Notes: a model not told the origin generated them from the sequence alone. Shown: positions 32,953 through 42,385, counted from the stretch's first letter. The stretch: DNA of 45,155 nt from Paludibacteraceae bacterium (GCA_024399545.1 JAKSNS010000023.1:1-45155), one strand, 5' to 3'. Made by a program: numbers and translations.

Positions 32953-33468
32953 TTATTCTTTGTACCATGAAGCATACATGGCGTAGTTGTGTGCAATCTT
33001 TTGGTTGATTTCCTTGGCTTGATCAGGGGCGACTTCCTTGACTTGTTTGGCTGGAACGCCAGCCCAGATGGTGTTTGGTGGGACGATGGTCTTTGAAAGC
33101 ACCAAAGCACCTGCGGCAACAATAGCGCCAGCACCAATCACCGCACCGTCAAGCACCGTAGAACCCATGCCAATCAGGGCATAATCCTCGACTTTCGCAC
33201 CGTGGATTGTCACGTTATGGCCAACTGAGACGTAGTCGCCAATTTCTATGGTTGATTTCTGATAGAGCGTGTGCAGCACCGCACCGTCTTGAATGTTAAC
33301 GTGGTTGCCTATACGTATTGAGTTTACGTCGCCGCGTAGTACAGCCCCGAACCAGATGCTGCAACCCTCGCCAATGACAGTGTCACCGATGATTGCGGCG
33401 TTATCCGCAAGGAATGTGTCCTTGCCTATTTCAGGGGTAAATCCCCTGACAGATTTTATTATTGCCAT
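32953..33468 (-). CDS. gamma-carbonic anhydrase-like hexapeptide protein
   Basis: A 171-residue left-handed beta-helix protein built of hexapeptide turns (IGDTVIGEGCSIWFGAVLRGD). The metal-site histidines sit in VLHTLYQ and GHNVTIHGAK, matching the trimeric gamma-carbonic anhydrase family (YrdA/PaaY group). CO2 hydration may or may not occur; many relatives are inactive or act on CoA esters. The start overlaps the end of fabF by 10 bp. Confidence 0.88.
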   Translation of the reverse strand: MAIIKSVRGFTPEIGKDTFLADNAAIIGDTVIGEGCSIWFGAVLRGDVNSIRIGNHVNIQDGAVLHTLYQKSTIEIGDYVSVGHNVTIHGAKVEDYALIGMGSTVLDGAVIGAGAIVAAGALVLSKTIVPPNTIWAGVPAKQVKEVAPDQAKEINQKIAHNYAMYASWYKE

Positions 33469-34718
33469 TTCTTAAAAATCACAGTTGCGTTATGCCCACC
33501 AAAGCCAAAGGTGTTTGACATTGCGTAGTGTATATCGCGTTTCTGTGCCTTGTTGAAAGTGAAATTCAGTTTGTAATCTATCTCAGGGTCTTCGTCACCA
33601 TCTTCGTGGTTGATTGTTGGAGGAATAATGCCGTCTCGCAGTGCGAGTACTGAAATAGCAGCCTCAAGCGCACCTGCTCCACCAAGCAAATGGCCAGTCA
33701 TGGACTTGGTGGACGATATGTTCATTTTGTAGGCGTGTTCGCCAAAGAGGTTTTTGATTGCCTTTACCTCCGAGATGTCGCCCAGACCTGTCGATGTGCC
33801 ATGCACATTAATATAGTCGATGTCCTCTGGTTTGAGGTTTGCGTCAATGAGTGCTTCGTTCATTACGCGTTTTGCCCCCTCGCCTTCAGGGTGTGGGGCT
33901 GTCATATGGTTTGCATCGGCTGTCATACCACCGCCCATCATTTCGGCGTAAATATATGCGCCGCGAGCCACGGCGTGTTCGTATTCTTCAAGGACAAGGG
34001 CAGCACCACCTTCGCCCAACACGAAACCGTCACGCGATTTGGAGAAAGGCCTTGAGGCATGCTCTGGGTCGTCGTTGCGTGTCGATAAGGCTTTCATAAC
34101 CCCAAAGCCACCAATGCCGGAAATAGTCACGGCAGCCTCGGAACCACCTGCCACCATAACGTTTGCCTTGCCAAGGCGGATAAGGTTGAAAGCATCTATG
34201 AGCGCATGCGTCGAAGAGGCGCAAGCAGATGCCGTGGCGTAATTGGGGCCTTTGAACCCATTGATTATTGAGACGAAACCAGCCGCCATGTCAATAATCA
34301 TCCTTGGTATGAAGAATGGCGTGAATCTTGGGCCTGCCTCTTCGTCAAGGAAATATTCCTTTATTTCACTCTCGAACGAACTCAGTCCACCAACGCCTAC
34401 GCCTATTACCACACCTATTCTGTCCAGGTTCTCTTTTTCCAAATCAAGGTGGCTGTCAGCAATAGCCTGATTGGCTGAGACAACCGCATATTGGCAGAAA
34501 GGGTTCATCTTTCGTGCCAGTTTAGGGTCAATATGTTCACCTGCGATGAAATCCTTAACCTCACATGCAAACCTTGTCTTGAACAAATCCGCATTGAATT
34601 TGGTAATCATCGCCGCTCCGCTATGTCCATTTACAATACTGTCCCACATAGATGGGACAGTATTTCCAACGGGTGTAATCGCACCTAATCCGGTAACTAC
34701 AACTCGCTTTAATTCCAT
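33459..34718 (-). CDS. fabF: 3-oxoacyl-[acyl-carrier-protein] synthase II
   Basis: A 419-residue condensing enzyme extending acyl-ACP with malonyl-ACP. The nucleophilic cysteine is in TASACASSTHA, the two histidines in NVHGTSTGLGD and KSMTGHLLGGAGA, and the C-terminal NTFGFGGHNATV closes the fold. Length is normal. It sits 12 nt downstream of acpP, its substrate carrier, in the standard acpP-fabF order. Confidence 0.96.
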   Translation of the reverse strand: MELKRVVVTGLGAITPVGNTVPSMWDSIVNGHSGAAMITKFNADLFKTRFACEVKDFIAGEHIDPKLARKMNPFCQYAVVSANQAIADSHLDLEKENLDRIGVVIGVGVGGLSSFESEIKEYFLDEEAGPRFTPFFIPRMIIDMAAGFVSIINGFKGPNYATASACASSTHALIDAFNLIRLGKANVMVAGGSEAAVTISGIGGFGVMKALSTRNDDPEHASRPFSKSRDGFVLGEGGAALVLEEYEHAVARGAYIYAEMMGGGMTADANHMTAPHPEGEGAKRVMNEALIDANLKPEDIDYINVHGTSTGLGDISEVKAIKNLFGEHAYKMNISSTKSMTGHLLGGAGALEAAISVLALRDGIIPPTINHEDGDEDPEIDYKLNFTFNKAQKRDIHYAMSNTFGFGGHNATVIFKKWQ

Positions 34719-34730
34719 AAACCGGTCTGA

Positions 34731-34964
34731 TTATGCCTGATGATTTTTGATGAAATCGATAGCATCGCCCACGGTTGCTATTTTCTCTGCATCCTCTTCA
34801 GCAATCTTCACGTTAAACTCTTTTTCAAAGTCCATAAGGAGTTCGACTGTATCGAGCGAATCAGCACCGAGGTCGTTGGTGAAGCTTGCGCTGTCAGTAA
34901 CCTGTGACAATTCAACGCTGAGTTTCTCTGCAATCATTTCCTTAACTTTAGCTTCTATTTCCAT
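34731..34964 (-). CDS. acpP: acyl carrier protein
   Basis: A 77-residue acidic four-helix protein. The phosphopantetheine attachment serine is S36 in [15 protein letters not shown]. It is the first gene of the eight-gene minus-strand operon. It is preceded by a long leader (about 120 nt from a possible -7 box at 35091) with an imperfect inverted repeat GTGAACCAAT/ATTGATTCAC at 34981-35004. Confidence 0.96.
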   Translation of the reverse strand: MEIEAKVKEMIAEKLSVELSQVTDSASFTNDLGADSLDTVELLMDFEKEFNVKIAEEDAEKIATVGDAIDFIKNHQA

Positions 34965-35090
34965 TTTTGAAGTGTTTTAGGTGAACCAATTTCCATTGAT
35001 TCACATGTTGTTAATAAAAGAAAGTGGATTCCCTTGCCGTAAAAATGAAACCAGTTCGGGAGGTAAAACTTTCGTGACTAAATTCCGCTG

Positions 35091-35098
35091 CAAAGTAA
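35091..35098 (-). promoter_or_regulatory. possible -7 element of the acpP operon
   Basis: TTACTTTG followed by CAG on the minus strand, one base off TAnnTTTG. The 285-bp region 34965-35249 is a divergent promoter region between two long operons and holds no gene. Confidence 0.4.
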
Positions 35099-35224
35099 CA
35101 CAAAAGTTACGACATATCGGTTGTTTTAATGTGAAAATAATTTATAAATTGCACAAATCATGAAACAAATGCAGGAAATGCGCTTTTTTTGGGTCATCGC
35201 AACCAATATTCAAAAAAAAATAAC

Positions 35225-35232
35225 TACCTTTG
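35225..35232 (+). promoter_or_regulatory. -7 element of the rsmG operon
   Basis: TACCTTTG followed by CAAG, leaving a leader of about 12 nt before ATG 35250. No matching TTG at 19-21 nt. Confidence 0.6.
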
Positions 35233-35249
35233 CAAGTTGAATATTTTAT

Positions 35250-35876
35250 ATGGAACAAATAGTTAAATATTGGCCAAATCTATCTGATGGTCAGAGGTTT
35301 CAGTTTGGCAGACTCTTCGATTTGTATGCCGATTGGAATTCCAAAATCAATGTGATTTCACGCAAGGATATCGACAATCTCTATGAACACCATGTGTTGC
35401 ATTCGCTTGCCATTGCGAAACTCTTGAATTTCCAACCTGGTACAACACTCATCGACGTTGGTACGGGAGGTGGTTTCCCTGGGATTCCACTTGCGATACT
35501 TTTCCCCGAGTGCCATTTCACGCTGCTTGACTCTATAGGTAAAAAGCTAAAGGTGGCGCAGGAGGTGGCGTCTGCCATAGGACTGACGAACGTTGAGTTT
35601 ATACACAGTAGGATAGAGGAGATTTCCACCAAATTCGACTTTGTAATCTCGCGTGCGGCAATGGATTTGCTGACCCTCGTGCGTCTGTCCAAGAAAAATG
35701 TCTCAAGACAGTCGCACAATGCGCTGCCCAACGGACTTATATGCCTAAAAGGGGGTGACTTGAAAAATGAAGTCTTCCCATTTCGCAATATTGCTACAAT
35801 CTATGAACTGTCAGACTGGTTCAATGAGGAGTATTTCAAAACCAAAAAGGTTGTATATATGCCTTTGAGATCGTAA
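35250..35876 (+). CDS. rsmG: 16S rRNA (guanine527-N7)-methyltransferase RsmG
   Basis: A 208-residue Rossmann methyltransferase modifying G527 of 16S rRNA. The N-terminal helical cap includes DLYADWNSKINVISRKD, followed by the SAM motif LIDVGTGGGFPGIPLAI and the DFVISRAA strand. Length is typical. It is the first gene of a seven-gene plus-strand operon. Loss of RsmG gives low-level streptomycin resistance in other bacteria. Confidence 0.94.
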   Translation: MEQIVKYWPNLSDGQRFQFGRLFDLYADWNSKINVISRKDIDNLYEHHVLHSLAIAKLLNFQPGTTLIDVGTGGGFPGIPLAILFPECHFTLLDSIGKKLKVAQEVASAIGLTNVEFIHSRIEEISTKFDFVISRAAMDLLTLVRLSKKNVSRQSHNALPNGLICLKGGDLKNEVFPFRNIATIYELSDWFNEEYFKTKKVVYMPLRS

Positions 35877-35882
35877 TAGTAT

Positions 35883-36533
35883 ATGGAAGTTAAGCAATTC
35901 ATCAATAACCCATTCCAAGAGAACACGTTTGTCCTTTGGGACAATGTGAGCCTTGAAACAGCAATCATAGATTGTGGTGCTTTGACTGAGAAAGAGAGGC
36001 TTGAGATAGAATGTTTCATCGAGAACCACCAACTAAAGGTAAGGCACATCCTCAATACCCATCTGCATCTTGACCACTGTTTCGGTGTTGCGTGGGTGTG
36101 TCAACGTTATGGTTTGCAACTTGAGGCTTCACCCGAAGATTCGTCATTGCTGCGCGCCATGCGTCAACAGGCCGAGTCGTTCGGGATACCGTCTTCGTAT
36201 ATTGACTCGCAGGTTGACACACTGAAAATACAACCATTGAAAGAAGGAGATACAATAACTTTGGGAGACTCGACCCTGAAAGTTCTTGCCACGCCTGGAC
36301 ATACACGTGGAGGACTCTGTTTTTATGCCGATAAAGATGCGTTGCTATTCTCTGGCGACACGCTCTTCAATGGCTCGGTAGGTAGGACTGACCTTGACGG
36401 CGGCAGTTATTCTGAACTTATAAACTCAATACGAAACAAACTCATAATACTCCCTGGCAATGTCAAAGTGTATTGTGGCCATGGCCCTTACACTACTATT
36501 TCAGACGAAAAACAATATAACCCATTCTTATAA
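35883..36533 (+). CDS. metallo-beta-lactamase-fold hydrolase (glyoxalase II-like)
   Basis: A 216-residue cytoplasmic protein with the binuclear metal motif THLHLDH (about 59-65), then TPGHTRGG, the bridging aspartate in LFSGDTLFNGSVGRTD and the final histidine in YCGHGPYTT. This is the compact glyoxalase II-like group (YcbL type), which lacks the C-terminal glutathione-binding domain of classical GloB. The thioester substrate is unknown. Its stop shares one base with the lgt start (TAATG). Confidence 0.9.
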   Translation: MEVKQFINNPFQENTFVLWDNVSLETAIIDCGALTEKERLEIECFIENHQLKVRHILNTHLHLDHCFGVAWVCQRYGLQLEASPEDSSLLRAMRQQAESFGIPSSYIDSQVDTLKIQPLKEGDTITLGDSTLKVLATPGHTRGGLCFYADKDALLFSGDTLFNGSVGRTDLDGGSYSELINSIRNKLIILPGNVKVYCGHGPYTTISDEKQYNPFL

Positions 36534-37408
36534 TGTTATCTTACATCACTTGGAATCCCGACCCAGTGCTATTCACACTTGGCCCTTTGCAGGTACGCTG
36601 GTACGGTCTTTTCTATGCCATTGGTTTTCTTATAGCGATAACCTGCATTGACAAAACTTTCAAACATGACGGAGCGCCAGCTAGCTGGACTGACAAGACT
36701 TTCATCTGGATAGTCATTTCCACCATTCTTGGAGCACGCCTTGGACATGTGTTTTTCTACGATTGGGATTACTATTCCCAGCATATTTCCGAAATTCTTA
36801 TGATATGGCACGGCGGTTTGGCAAGTCATGGCGGTGCTATCGCTGTGGTTCTCTGCACATGGCTGTTGTCTGTCTATATGACGAAGCAAAAGATTTGGTG
36901 GCTTGGCGACCGTATCTTTGTCGGCGCACCGGCTCTGGCGGTTATGATTCGCCTTGGCAACTTGATGAACAGCGAGATTTACGGTCATCCAACAGATGTC
37001 CCTTGGGCGTTCCTGTTCCTTCGTGGCGAGGAGCAGTTCTTTGACCAATCGGGCAATCTTCTGCCTTGTCACCCTACGCAACTATATGAGGCTTTGGCAT
37101 ACGCCATTACGTTTGTCATAGTAATGTGGATTTATTGGAAAAAGGATGGTGGCAAATACTATGGGCTTATCTCTGGTGCTGGATTCTTGGGGATTTTCAT
37201 CTCTCGTCCTATTATCGAGATTTTCAAGAACGACCAATCCGCCTTCGAGGCTGACATGACTTTCAATATGGGTCAGTGGCTATCCGTACCTTTCATCGTA
37301 CTTGGACTTTTCCTTGTCCTCCGTGCCTTGAAGAATGGCAAGCGGGAGTTCCATCTCCCCAAACCTACACGTGAGGAGTTGAGGTGCGAAGTACGTAAAA
37401 AGAACTGA
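36533..37408 (+). CDS. lgt: prolipoprotein diacylglyceryl transferase
   Basis: A 291-residue inner-membrane enzyme with about seven transmembrane helices. It moves diacylglycerol from phosphatidylglycerol to the lipobox cysteine. The family motifs IWHGGLASHGG (catalytic His) and RLGNLMNSEIYG (a variant of GRxGNFxNxE) are present, and HPTQLYEA follows. It serves the lipoproteins encoded in this window and elsewhere. Confidence 0.94.
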   Translation: MLSYITWNPDPVLFTLGPLQVRWYGLFYAIGFLIAITCIDKTFKHDGAPASWTDKTFIWIVISTILGARLGHVFFYDWDYYSQHISEILMIWHGGLASHGGAIAVVLCTWLLSVYMTKQKIWWLGDRIFVGAPALAVMIRLGNLMNSEIYGHPTDVPWAFLFLRGEEQFFDQSGNLLPCHPTQLYEALAYAITFVIVMWIYWKKDGGKYYGLISGAGFLGIFISRPIIEIFKNDQSAFEADMTFNMGQWLSVPFIVLGLFLVLRALKNGKREFHLPKPTREELRCEVRKKN

Positions 37409-37409
37409 T

Positions 37410-37892
37410 ATGACAAGAATAGGAAAATTCGGTAAGACACACGGTGTCAACGGCGAGATTAACCTCCTGTTGGATATTGACGTGGATTTCGATGAATGCA
37501 ATTTCATCCTTTCGTCTGTTGACGGACTGTTTGTGCCTTTCGAGATTGATAGCGTTCGTTATCGGGGGGATTATGTGGTGCTTGTTTCGTTCTGCCGAAT
37601 GAACGACAAGGATTTGCATTCATTGGTCAATCAGGATGCTTTTGTTGACGACTGTTACGTTATCGAAAGTGACGAGGATGAACTATCGCCGGCTTTCTAT
37701 GTTGGATATACGCTCGTTGACAGCCAAGGAAAGAAACTGGGCGTTGTAGATGATTATGACGACTCTACGGCTAACATTCTCTTCTCTGTCGATGGTCATC
37801 TTGTGCCAACCGCCGCTTTGGAGGTCCACAATCTGATAACTGAAAGTAAGACAATAGTTTGTTCCATTCCTGAAGGTCTTTTGGATTTATGA
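37410..37892 (+). CDS. rimM: ribosome maturation factor RimM
   Basis: A 160-residue two-domain protein assisting 30S subunit assembly. The N-terminal RimM barrel starts IGKFGKTHGVNGEINL, and the C-terminal PRC-barrel contains YTLVDSQGKKLGVVDDYDDS and LVPTAALEV. Sequence is divergent from E. coli but typical of Bacteroidota. The start lies just after the lgt stop, and the end overlaps hydF by ATGA. Confidence 0.87.
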   Translation: MTRIGKFGKTHGVNGEINLLLDIDVDFDECNFILSSVDGLFVPFEIDSVRYRGDYVVLVSFCRMNDKDLHSLVNQDAFVDDCYVIESDEDELSPAFYVGYTLVDSQGKKLGVVDDYDDSTANILFSVDGHLVPTAALEVHNLITESKTIVCSIPEGLLDL

Positions 37893-39031
37893 TACGACGT
37901 ACTACGATAGGAATTTTCGGTCCTGCCAATTCTGGTAAATCGACGTTGGTCAATTGCCTTACCGCTCAGCAGGTCAGCATTGTAAGTCCTGTGGCTGGGA
38001 CTACGACTGACCCTGTGTCTCGGACGATGGAGATTAATGGCGTTGGACCATGCGTATTCATTGACACGCCTGGCTATGACGACACTTCCGCTCTTGGCAA
38101 TATGCGTGTTTCAAGGACGAAAGATGAACTCAGGAAATGTGACATTGCCATATTCGTCATTCCCTCTTTTTTGGAGGGCGGACAGTTGGCGAAGGCATGG
38201 AAATGGTTGGAGATGATACGAGCCCAAGTGCCTCAAACCATTGTAGTTACTAACGATTTTGGCTCAGGCGGTATATATAAGGGCAGTATTCGTGTAAATG
38301 CCTTGACTGGCGAAGGACGTGAACCTCTGCTTGAGGCTATTGGTTTTTCGCACAGTAAGGTGCAGGACAGTATGGGTATTGTCACGCATCTTGTCAAACC
38401 TGGAGACACAGTACTGCTTGTTATGCCTGTTGACACGCAGGCACCTGCTGGTAGGCTTATCTTGCCCCAGGTTCAGACAATCCGTGAACTGTTAGACTAC
38501 GGTTGTTCAGCATTATGCTGCACAACGGAGCAAATGACGGCTACACTCGCCAAACTTGCCAAAACACCCGATTTAATCGTCACTGACTCTCAGGCTTTCG
38601 CTTATGTGTTCCAGAATAGGCCTGCCAACGTGCCTCTGACTTCGTTTTCTGTCCTGTTCGCACGGTGGAAAGGTGACATTTCTGTTTTCATTGAAGGTGC
38701 TAAACATTTGTCAACGCTCCAAGCAGGCAGCCGTGTACTAATTGCCGAGGCTTGTACACATGCACCCCTGTCGGAGGATATAGGGCGTGAAAAAATACCT
38801 GCTCTTATACACAAGAAAATATCCCCTCAGATTACTTTCGACATTGCGTCAGGCAATGATTTCCAGTGTGACAAGGGTTATGACCTGATTATACATTGCG
38901 GTGCTTGTATGATTGGGCGGCAGCAGATGTTGTCCCGTATAGCGATGGCTAAGGAAGCAGGCGTGCCTATCACCAATTATGGTGTCGCCATTGCCTATTT
39001 CAATAACATACTGGATAAGATAGTCTGGTAA
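37889..39031 (+). CDS. hydF: [FeFe]-hydrogenase maturation GTPase HydF
   Basis: A 380-residue scaffold protein that assembles and delivers the 2Fe part of the hydrogenase H-cluster. The N-terminal GTPase domain has the P-loop GPANSGKST (11-19), the switch GTTTDPVS and DTPGYDD. The iron-sulfur ligands are C289-x-H291 and H336-C337-xx-C340, spaced as in the family. Its presence implies an [FeFe]-hydrogenase and HydE/HydG elsewhere in the genome, so hydrogen metabolism in an anaerobe. The N-terminus overlaps rimM by ATGA. Confidence 0.93.
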   Translation: MIRRTTIGIFGPANSGKSTLVNCLTAQQVSIVSPVAGTTTDPVSRTMEINGVGPCVFIDTPGYDDTSALGNMRVSRTKDELRKCDIAIFVIPSFLEGGQLAKAWKWLEMIRAQVPQTIVVTNDFGSGGIYKGSIRVNALTGEGREPLLEAIGFSHSKVQDSMGIVTHLVKPGDTVLLVMPVDTQAPAGRLILPQVQTIRELLDYGCSALCCTTEQMTATLAKLAKTPDLIVTDSQAFAYVFQNRPANVPLTSFSVLFARWKGDISVFIEGAKHLSTLQAGSRVLIAEACTHAPLSEDIGREKIPALIHKKISPQITFDIASGNDFQCDKGYDLIIHCGACMIGRQQMLSRIAMAKEAGVPITNYGVAIAYFNNILDKIVW

Positions 39032-39043
39032 TTCATTGACACT

Positions 39044-41311
39044 TTGCGATACTCGAAAACTATTATATTACTCCTTCTCATTTTGTCGTCATGTGGTTTG
39101 TCTGCACGTGACATTGTTGTTATTGGGCAGGTTATGAGTGCCGACTCTGTGCCGCTACCTGCTGCAAATGTTTGGTTTTCTGGCACGAAAAACGGTGGAA
39201 TCACCAACGATGAGGGCTTTTTCTACCTACGCAGCAACGAACCCCAACGCAGTCTCGTCGTTTCTGTCGTAGGCTATAAGCGAAAGACTGTCAGGCTTGA
39301 TTACGGTCATGACCAGATGCTCAACATTTTCCTTGACGAGGATTATTTACCCATTGATGCTATTGTCGTTAGGCCCGACAACCGTGACGCTTTGCGAATT
39401 ATAAATAATGTATATAAACATCGTAAAGATACTATGTTGCCTGATTTCCGTCAGACAACGACGCATGTAAACCTGACCGATATTCCTAACCGCATTCAGC
39501 AACGCCGACTTTTTAACGACATAAAGGCAGGTCTCATATCCCATGACGACTCCACTTACTCATTGCCGGCATATTACTCAGTAAAGAATAATGGTGGATA
39601 CATAACGGAGAATTTCCTTCCTGTTATGGATCGTGAGCATTGGCATAACCTAATATCGAATTTCAGCCCGTCAGTCAACCTCTACAACAGTTATGTTACT
39701 ATACTTGGTTACAATTTCCTCTCGCCCATAACCCGCTCTTCTGGTGTTTATTACAATGTCTATCTTTTAGATTCCACCTTCTCGCCACAGGGCAAGACAT
39801 ACAGGTTACAGTTCAAGCCAAAATCCACGAACGGGCTTTATCTTCAGGGTACAATCGACGTTGATTCAACCACTTGGCGGATAACAGCATCCGACATCAA
39901 GACGTCGCCTTACACTAATATCAATATACTGAACTCATTTTGCTTCTCGCACAACGACACAACGTCCTCGCAGGCGCTTTCATTGGGTATCAACCCGTTG
40001 AAGATTAAAAACGTCAACATATTAGGGGCAATGGTTTTCGAGGATTCCTATTACTCCTCTCTGCCAAAACCGCTTGCTGCCGATAGCAACAGCATACGCA
40101 TAGACTCGATAAAAGATTCAAAACTGGTGAGGGCGGTTAAATATACATTCGACCTATTGCTTGCGCAACACATACACGCCGGACCTATTGACATCGGACC
40201 TATTTTCAACCTTTTCCACTATAACAAGCGCGACGGTGCGACACCTCAAATATCGCTTAGGACTAACCAGCATTGTCTGAATAATGTCTCGTTTGGTGGA
40301 TATTTCGGTTATGCGCATAAGGCAAAGCAAATGCTTTATGGGGGGAATGTCAAATTCCGCACTTCCGATTTACGTCACCATTGGGTTCTCGGCTATGACC
40401 ATAAAAGCTACAAATACGGTTTTGACGATACTCGCATATTCGACGAGAACAATATCAACGACGCTGACAACCTGATGAACTCGCTTTCGCAGATTAAGAT
40501 GCGTGCTAACAACGATTTACGCACTATTTTATCGGCGACGTACAATTACGAGACTAAGGTTGGTAAAACGGATTTCAGGTTCGGTGCAGCTGTTTATGCG
40601 CAGAGGGTCGAGTGTGATTTGTCGCAGTTGCGGGAGGGTAGTGGTGGTTTCTCTAACATAGACAACGTGGCGGTGAAGTCTGACGTGCGTTTGGCATGGA
40701 AACAGCGATGTTACGAAAGTTATTTCCAAAGGTACTATTTCAACTCAACCCTGCCTGTTGTCCACATTTATGCCGAAAGTGGGTATTTCAGGACCGAAAA
40801 TGAGCATGGCCATTACGGGAAATTAGGTGTTTATGCCGAGCAAAAGACACCTGTTGGTTTTGGTCGTCTGACGTGGACCGCACGTGCGTCAGGTACTTTT
40901 GGAACAGTGCCTTTCTCTCTCTTGGACTATATCCGCACCTCGCGAGGCTCTTTGAATATGGTAAACGATTTCACTCTTTTAAACCAGTTGGAGTTCGCTT
41001 CTGACGCTCTTTTCACTGGTACGCTGAGGTATCAGACTCATGGCTATCTGTTTGGATATATTCCTGGTATTAAACGCTTGGGCATACGTGAGGATATATA
41101 TCTCAACATAGGTTACGGCGTGCTTGTAGCCAAAAGTCCGTTGCCTTTGCATTCTGCCACACAGCCATGGGGTGACCTTCCTTATATAGAATGTGGTTTT
41201 GGCTTAAGCAACCTTTTGTCGTTCTTCAAAATACAATTTATGTTCCGTTGTACATACCGTGAGAATCCTGACGCACAGTTGTTCTCTGTCAAATGGGCGG
41301 CGGAATTTTGA
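39044..41311 (+). CDS. DUF5686-type outer-membrane protein with carboxypeptidase-regulatory-like domain
   Basis: A 755-residue exported protein. The signal peptide MRYSKTIILLLLILSSCG is read from a TTG codon at 39044, the only plausible start between the hydF stop (39029-39031) and the mature part. LSSC would also fit a lipobox. A CarboxypepD_reg-like beta-sandwich follows (about 25-105: VIGQVMSADSVPLPAANVWF, GGITNDEGFF). The long remainder matches the DUF5686 family, with many alternating beta strands like an outer-membrane barrel and a final aromatic-rich strand. Function unknown. It lies 12 nt after hydF and 4 nt before ispH. Confidence 0.84.
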   Translation: MRYSKTIILLLLILSSCGLSARDIVVIGQVMSADSVPLPAANVWFSGTKNGGITNDEGFFYLRSNEPQRSLVVSVVGYKRKTVRLDYGHDQMLNIFLDEDYLPIDAIVVRPDNRDALRIINNVYKHRKDTMLPDFRQTTTHVNLTDIPNRIQQRRLFNDIKAGLISHDDSTYSLPAYYSVKNNGGYITENFLPVMDREHWHNLISNFSPSVNLYNSYVTILGYNFLSPITRSSGVYYNVYLLDSTFSPQGKTYRLQFKPKSTNGLYLQGTIDVDSTTWRITASDIKTSPYTNINILNSFCFSHNDTTSSQALSLGINPLKIKNVNILGAMVFEDSYYSSLPKPLAADSNSIRIDSIKDSKLVRAVKYTFDLLLAQHIHAGPIDIGPIFNLFHYNKRDGATPQISLRTNQHCLNNVSFGGYFGYAHKAKQMLYGGNVKFRTSDLRHHWVLGYDHKSYKYGFDDTRIFDENNINDADNLMNSLSQIKMRANNDLRTILSATYNYETKVGKTDFRFGAAVYAQRVECDLSQLREGSGGFSNIDNVAVKSDVRLAWKQRCYESYFQRYYFNSTLPVVHIYAESGYFRTENEHGHYGKLGVYAEQKTPVGFGRLTWTARASGTFGTVPFSLLDYIRTSRGSLNMVNDFTLLNQLEFASDALFTGTLRYQTHGYLFGYIPGIKRLGIREDIYLNIGYGVLVAKSPLPLHSATQPWGDLPYIECGFGLSNLLSFFKIQFMFRCTYRENPDAQLFSVKWAAEF

Positions 41312-41315
41312 CAAT

Positions 41316-42167
41316 ATGAAAATATCCATTGATGAAAATTCGGGTTTCTGCCCCGGTGTTGTCCGTGCGATAACAAGGGCTGAAAGGGAGTTGCAAAACC
41401 ATGGGACGCTCTACTGCCTTGGCGATATTGTCCATAACGGACAGGAGGTGGAACGTCTTGCCGAGTCTGGCTTGACGTGTGTTGACCAGGAACAATTCTC
41501 TGTTTTACATGATACTACCGTCCTGTTGAGGGCACACGGCGAACCTCCTGCCACCTATTCGCTTGCCCAGCGCAACAACATACAGATTATTGATGCCACA
41601 TGCCCTGTCGTGTTGCAGTTGCAGAACAAAATCAAGCAGGCTTACACAGCACACCCTCAGGCGCAAATTGTCATTTACGGCAAAGTTGGTCATGCCGAGG
41701 TTATAGGTTTGAATGGGCAATGCGACAACAGGGCAATCATTATTGAGTCTATTGATGACCTAGAGAAGTTAGACCTCCATAGGGAGGTTATCCTCTTCTC
41801 CCAGACTACAATGTCAATATCGACTTTCAACGAGATTGTGCGGAATATACAACAAAACATCCCTGTTGGCACGCCTTTTACTTACCACGACACCATCTGC
41901 CGCCAAGTCGCTAACCGCATACCAAACATACGTCGTTTTGCAGAGCAATACGACCTTATTCTGTTCATCGCCGGGAAAAAATCAAGCAATGGACGCATAC
42001 TTTTTGACGAATGCAAGGCTGTTAACCCTAACTCCCATCATATTTATTCCATTGATGAGATTGAACGTAAATGGTTCGTTAATGTCTCATCAGTAGGCAT
42101 TTGTGGTGCTACAAGCACACCAAAATGGCTGATGGAGAAGGTCGCAAAAATCATTAATGATTTTTAA
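41316..42167 (+). CDS. ispH: 4-hydroxy-3-methylbut-2-enyl diphosphate reductase
   Basis: A 283-residue iron-sulfur enzyme, the last step of the MEP isoprenoid pathway, producing IPP and DMAPP. The three cluster cysteines lie in GFCPGVVRAI (residue 12), DATCPVV and GICGATSTP. The substrate histidines are in VHNGQEV and AHGEPP. The start at 41316 is chosen because the longer frame (41259) overlaps the preceding gene. It ends the rsmG operon. Confidence 0.94.
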   Translation: MKISIDENSGFCPGVVRAITRAERELQNHGTLYCLGDIVHNGQEVERLAESGLTCVDQEQFSVLHDTTVLLRAHGEPPATYSLAQRNNIQIIDATCPVVLQLQNKIKQAYTAHPQAQIVIYGKVGHAEVIGLNGQCDNRAIIIESIDDLEKLDLHREVILFSQTTMSISTFNEIVRNIQQNIPVGTPFTYHDTICRQVANRIPNIRRFAEQYDLILFIAGKKSSNGRILFDECKAVNPNSHHIYSIDEIERKWFVNVSSVGICGATSTPKWLMEKVAKIINDF

Positions 42168-42200
42168 CTGAAAAAATTAGGTCGTTTCAAAAAAAAACCG

Positions 42201-42208
42201 TACCTTTG
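42201..42208 (+). promoter_or_regulatory. -7 element of the initiator tRNA gene
   Basis: TACCTTTG followed by CAC, 40 nt before the tRNA. Confidence 0.65.
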
Positions 42209-42248
42209 CACTCGATTTCAGAAGGGCTCTGTCCTTATGGAATAATGG

Positions 42249-42320
<72 letters not shown>

Positions 42321-42332
42321 CTAACAACTCAG

Positions 42333-42365
42333 AATCCAATTGCCCAAAAGCGGTTGGATTTTTTC
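42333..42365 (+). terminator. terminator-like hairpin between tRNA-fMet and efp
   Basis: AATCCAAT (42333-42340) pairs with GTTGGATT (42353-42360, one G-U), followed by TTTT. It may end the tRNA transcript or partly attenuate transcription into efp, which shows no promoter of its own. Confidence 0.55.
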
Positions 42366-42385
42366 AAAAAAAGCAATACACACTT

